The notes under the pieces: generated by a model | Seen by the model: only the letters and a program-made list of their open reading frames with translations | The model's database searches: none | Told to the model about the DNA's origin: nothing | Program-made: the position numbers and the translations under genes | Shown here: in pieces, positions 60,974-64,000 of the stretch | Layout: the number at the start of each line of letters is the position of its first letter | How positions within the stretch are numbered: the first letter of the stretch is position 1 | NCBI RefSeq assembly: GCF_024733555.1 | Contig: NZ_JANIOF010000002.1 | Coordinates: forward strand, 124,001 to 188,000 | Direction: 5' to 3' | Length of the DNA stretch: 64,000 nt | DNA from: Paenibacillus sp. SC116 | GTDB taxonomy: Bacteria > Bacillota > Bacilli > Paenibacillales > Paenibacillaceae

Positions 60974-62030
60974 GGTCAAATTGCTTCCAATACGAGAACA
61001 AGCACAATTATTAAAACAAAGCAGCCTTGAGTATATCAAAGTCATGAATACACTTGTATATGAAATGGTTGAAGCGAAGCAAATTACGAAAAAAAGTACA
61101 AAGGATATTGATGCCAATATTCCCAGTGCAGTAAAAAATCAAGCAATTAAAGATGCAAAAAGTGTATTCACTACAAAAGTGAAAAAAAGTAAATATACGA
61201 TTATTCCTATTTTAAAGAAGCCCGTTTGTGTATGGAATAATCAGAATTATTCGTTTGATTTCACTCACATCTCCATTCCACTCATGGTCGAGGGGAAGTC
61301 TACACGCATGAAAATACGTGCATTGCTGGTAGATAAGAGTGGACGCAACTTCTCTTTGCTTAAGCATAAACTTGGTACACTACGCATCACCGAAAAGTCT
61401 GGTAAGTGGGTTGCCCAAATATCTGTGACGATTCCAACGACTGAAAAAAAAGGCACGAAGATTTTAGGTGTTGATCTAGGATTGAAAGTTCCAGCTGTGG
61501 CTATCACGGATGATGGTAAGGTTCGCTTCTTTGGAAATGGACGAGAAAACAAGTATAGGAAGAGAAAGTTTCGTAGTGTTCGCAAAAAATTAGGCAAACA
61601 AAAGAAAGTAAATGCGATTCGTAGACTAGATGATAAAGAGCAACGGTGGATGAAGGATAAGGATCATAAGGTGAGTCGTCAAATCGTGAACTTTGCAATT
61701 GAAAATAAGATTTCTGTCATTCGTTTGGAACAGTTAACAAACATTCGACAGACGACAAGAACAAGTCGTAAAAACGAAAAGAGTCTACATACATGGTCTT
61801 TCCACCGCTTGTCTACTTTCATTGAATACAAGGCGAACGTAGCTGGAGTCAAAGTAGAGTACGTGAACCCTGCCTATACCTCTCAAACATGTCCGCAATG
61901 TTCCGTAAGGAACAAAGTGAAAGATAGAAGATATGTGTGCCCGTGTGGATTCGAGAAACATCGTGATTTAGTGGGTGCAATGAATATTCGATATGCACCT
62001 GTGGTTGGCGGTAACAGTCAATCAGCCTAA
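60951..62030 (+). CDS. tnpB: TnpB RNA-guided nuclease of IS200/IS605 type
   Basis: 359-residue TnpB, compact relative of Cas12. The RuvC residues are Asp175 (GVDLGLKVP), Glu260 (IRLEQLTNI) and Asp339 (KHRDLVGAMNIR), and the zinc finger is Cys314, Cys317, Cys330, Cys332. All catalytic residues are intact. AAGGAGG sets the ATG at 60951. With TnpA truncated the element is probably immobile unless TnpA is supplied elsewhere, but nuclease activity with its omegaRNA is possible. Confidence 0.93.
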   Translation: MSQTITVKVKLLPIREQAQLLKQSSLEYIKVMNTLVYEMVEAKQITKKSTKDIDANIPSAVKNQAIKDAKSVFTTKVKKSKYTIIPILKKPVCVWNNQNYSFDFTHISIPLMVEGKSTRMKIRALLVDKSGRNFSLLKHKLGTLRITEKSGKWVAQISVTIPTTEKKGTKILGVDLGLKVPAVAITDDGKVRFFGNGRENKYRKRKFRSVRKKLGKQKKVNAIRRLDDKEQRWMKDKDHKVSRQIVNFAIENKISVIRLEQLTNIRQTTRTSRKNEKSLHTWSFHRLSTFIEYKANVAGVKVEYVNPAYTSQTCPQCSVRNKVKDRRYVCPCGFEKHRDLVGAMNIRYAPVVGGNSQSA

Positions 62031-62174
62031 GATGCTATATGCACCGTCTTCGGAGGGGCGATGGCACACCCTAATCTTAGTAGTTGTCCAAAGCAGAAAT
62101 GGATTGAGGACGGAAACTAGCTAAGAATCCCACTGGCTTTAGTCAGCTTGCTCCTTTAAGGGTGGGAGTGCCAA
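62031..62174 (+). ncRNA. Probable omegaRNA scaffold and right end of the IS element
   Basis: The 144 bases after TnpB contain the conserved-looking GAGGACGGAAACTAGCTAAG and then AATCCCACTGGCTTTAGTCAG, closing with GGGTGGGAGTGCC, where CCCAC pairs with GTGGG. This layout matches the reRNA/omegaRNA at IS605 right ends. The guide would be the flank, beginning around 62172-62175. Confidence 0.7.
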
Positions 62175-62223
62175 ATAGAAATAAGAAATCATACTATGAA
62201 TACTTGGTTAGGAGGATGTACCG

Positions 62224-64000
62224 ATGAAATTGCGATTTGAGGGAGATTTAACGGAATTACTAGCGGGGATTCGCGCGTTGTCACAGGAAAATTTGTTTAA
62301 TGAGGCAGAAGATGGTGTACATGTCCGCGTGGAGCGTTCAACGGGCAAGTTGGAAGTAGGCTTAGAGCAAGGACAAGCCTATATTCGCTATGAGCATAAA
62401 CATCAATTTTATAGAGGGCTCGGGCTTCTCGTGCAGCACGGCAGCAACGGGCAATCCTTTCATATTGAAGAGAAGCAGTCTATTGAAACCGTTGGACCGA
62501 TGTTCGATCTATCTCGCAATGCGGTATTGACGCTGGATAGCTTTAAGTATTTATTGCGCAAAATGGCACTCATGGGCATGAATTCGGTCATGCTCTATAT
62601 GGAAGATACGTATGAGATCAAAGATGAGCCTTACTTTGGATATATGCGTGGTCGATATTCAGAGGCTGAGCTTCGCGAGATCGATGATTACGCGGATCAA
62701 TTCGGTATTGAGGCTTTCCCAAGCATCCAGACACTTGCTCATCTAGAGGAGTTCCTCAAGTGGGAGCCAGTAAAGGATTATAAAGATACGAAGGGTGCTT
62801 TGTTAGTTGGCACAGAGAAGACGAATCAGCTGATGGAGGACATGATTGAAGCTGTTAGTGCTCCATTCCGCAGTCGTAAAATTCACATTGGTATGGATGA
62901 GGCAGAAGAGCTTGGTCGAGGTAAATATTTAGACAAGAACGGATATGTAGAGCGTTTTGAAATTATGATGTCTCACCTGGATAAGGTGTTGGAAATCGTA
63001 CGTCGTCGGAGCTTAAAGCCGATGATGTGGAGCGATATGTTCTTGAAATTCACTTCTGCTGACGGTACAGAGCATTTCGATACAGAGAGTCAATTTTCTG
63101 AAGAAATGGCTAAGCGCATTCCGGAAGACGTCGATATGGTGTACTGGGATTATAACCATATGGAAGAAGAGCATTACGATAAGCTTATTGCGAAGCATCG
63201 CCCATTGAACTGTAATCTTGTATTTGCTGGCGGAGTATGGGTATTCAATACGTTTGGCGTTAATTATGGTTTGTCGTTAAACGCTACGGACAGTGCACTG
63301 AAGGCTTGCAAACGAGCAGGTGTTGGCGAAGTATACGCAACGCTATGGGGCGATGATGGTATGGAAAGCAATCCATATATCGCTTTGCTTGGTTTGCAGT
63401 TCTATGCGGAGCATGCCTATGCAGATGGCGAGCTAGATCAGAAGAAGCTGGCTGAACGCGTAAAGTTCTGTACAGGTATCGAGCTGGACGCTTATATGCT
63501 GATGAAGGACTTGGACGAGACGCCTGGTGCGGAGCCTAACAATGAGAAGCAGAGCAATCCATGTAAGTTCTTATTGTATCAGGATGTGCTGCTCGGTTTG
63601 TTCGACAAGCAGATTGAAGGATTGGAAATGTCGGCTCATTATGCGAAAGTGGAGCAAGACATTCGCAGCAGCCGCGTGCCTGAAGCGGAGTTGGATTACA
63701 TCTTCGATGTGCCAGAGAAGCTGTGCGGCGTGTTGAAGCTGAAAAGTGAAATCGGCATCGAGCTGAAGCGTGCGTATGATGCGGGTGATAAAGAAACGCT
63801 GCAGCGTATTGCGGTGGAGGTGCTGCCAGCAATCGCGGCAGGTGTGAAGGATTTGCGCGCTGCGCACCGCAGTCAATGGTTGCGTATGTTCAAGCCGTTC
63901 GGTTGGGAAGTTATCGATATTCGCTACGGAGGCGTTATCAGTCGTCTAGATACAGCTTCCATGCGTCTGATTGATTATGTAGAAGGGCGCATTGGACAGA
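62224..64000 (+). CDS. GH20 beta-N-acetylhexosaminidase, cut by window edge
   Basis: First 592 codons of a glycoside hydrolase family 20 enzyme that removes terminal GlcNAc or GalNAc. An N-terminal domain (about 1-95) precedes the barrel, which starts FDLSRNAVLTLDSFKYLLRKMALMGMN. The catalytic pair is Asp-Glu in IHIGMDEAEELGRG. YWDYNHMEEEHYDK, then ATLWGDDGMESNP, are late barrel motifs. A helical C-terminal domain continues to the edge. No signal peptide, so it is cytoplasmic and probably acts on imported oligosaccharides. TAGGAGG precedes the ATG. Confidence 0.92.
   Translation, partial: MKLRFEGDLTELLAGIRALSQENLFNEAEDGVHVRVERSTGKLEVGLEQGQAYIRYEHKHQFYRGLGLLVQHGSNGQSFHIEEKQSIETVGPMFDLSRNAVLTLDSFKYLLRKMALMGMNSVMLYMEDTYEIKDEPYFGYMRGRYSEAELREIDDYADQFGIEAFPSIQTLAHLEEFLKWEPVKDYKDTKGALLVGTEKTNQLMEDMIEAVSAPFRSRKIHIGMDEAEELGRGKYLDKNGYVERFEIMMSHLDKVLEIVRRRSLKPMMWSDMFLKFTSADGTEHFDTESQFSEEMAKRIPEDVDMVYWDYNHMEEEHYDKLIAKHRPLNCNLVFAGGVWVFNTFGVNYGLSLNATDSALKACKRAGVGEVYATLWGDDGMESNPYIALLGLQFYAEHAYADGELDQKKLAERVKFCTGIELDAYMLMKDLDETPGAEPNNEKQSNPCKFLLYQDVLLGLFDKQIEGLEMSAHYAKVEQDIRSSRVPEAELDYIFDVPEKLCGVLKLKSEIGIELKRAYDAGDKETLQRIAVEVLPAIAAGVKDLRAAHRSQWLRMFKPFGWEVIDIRYGGVISRLDTASMRLIDYVEGRIGQ

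Overview
The window looks like a chromosomal segment of a spore-forming, moderately low-GC Gram-positive bacterium, most likely a Paenibacillus-type member of the Bacillales. The evidence is strong AGGAGG-type ribosome binding sites, an alpha/beta-type spore SASP, a CcpN/PPSR pair, lipoprotein solute-binding proteins, a 7TM-DISM hybrid-type kinase, a YxiN-type DbpA helicase and a collagen-like putative spore-surface protein. There are no rRNA or tRNA genes, no prophage and no CRISPR array. Both edges cut genes: a histidine kinase on the left (minus strand) and a GH20 hexosaminidase on the right (plus strand).

Layout, 1-12.9 kb: the kinase, a SASP, an alpha/beta hydrolase, a three-gene manganese-type ABC importer (ATPase, permease, lipoprotein) with an MntR-box-like sequence upstream, an Rrf2 regulator and NAD(P)-binding protein pair (YwnA/YwnB-like) sharing a 19-bp palindrome, a GNAT protein, an ECF sigma/putative anti-sigma pair, a LysR regulator and an aldo/keto reductase. 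13.3-17.0 kb is a gluconeogenic island: gapB-type GAPDH, the repressor CcpN (apparently without an AUG/GUG/UUG start), its modulator PPSR/YqfL, and GlpX fructose bisphosphatase. 17.1-23 kb holds a secreted serine hydrolase, a DUF1989 protein, a tautomerase, an SRPBCC protein, a phosphotransferase and the RNA helicase DbpA.

23.1-31.6 kb is the most system-like part. One co-oriented cluster encodes a membrane-anchored cell-wall amidase, two sugar-type ABC permeases, an HlyD-type adaptor, a solute-binding lipoprotein, a second lipoprotein, and an OmpR-type regulator with a sensor kinase. There is no ATPase gene. Three exact 11-bp-period repeats sit where a PHO-box-like activator site would lie. 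I do not recognise this gene set as a described pathway.

31.7-50 kb: a PP-loop ATPase, an AraC/GyrI-like regulator, the collagen-like protein, a HAD-NUDIX fusion, a Cof-type phosphatase, a YdeI-like protein, an HxlR/quinone reductase pair with shared operators, and a methyltransferase preceded by a 12-codon leader peptide and mutually exclusive hairpins (probable translational attenuation). Then come a beta-lactamase-fold hydrolase, a LysR regulator divergent from two SDR genes, a third SDR with a Tyr-to-Phe change in its active site, a Fur-box-controlled siderophore importer, and a ferredoxin-NADP reductase.

50-64 kb: a GIY-YIG protein, an SDR, an isochorismatase-family hydrolase and a ring-cleaving dioxygenase under identical MhqR-like operators, a saccharopine-dehydrogenase-family protein with twin palindromic operators, a YitT protein, a secreted beta-propeller, RlmN, a small unknown protein, a TnpB with a truncated TnpA and a probable omegaRNA, and the partial hexosaminidase. 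Many gene ends are marked by clear intrinsic terminators.
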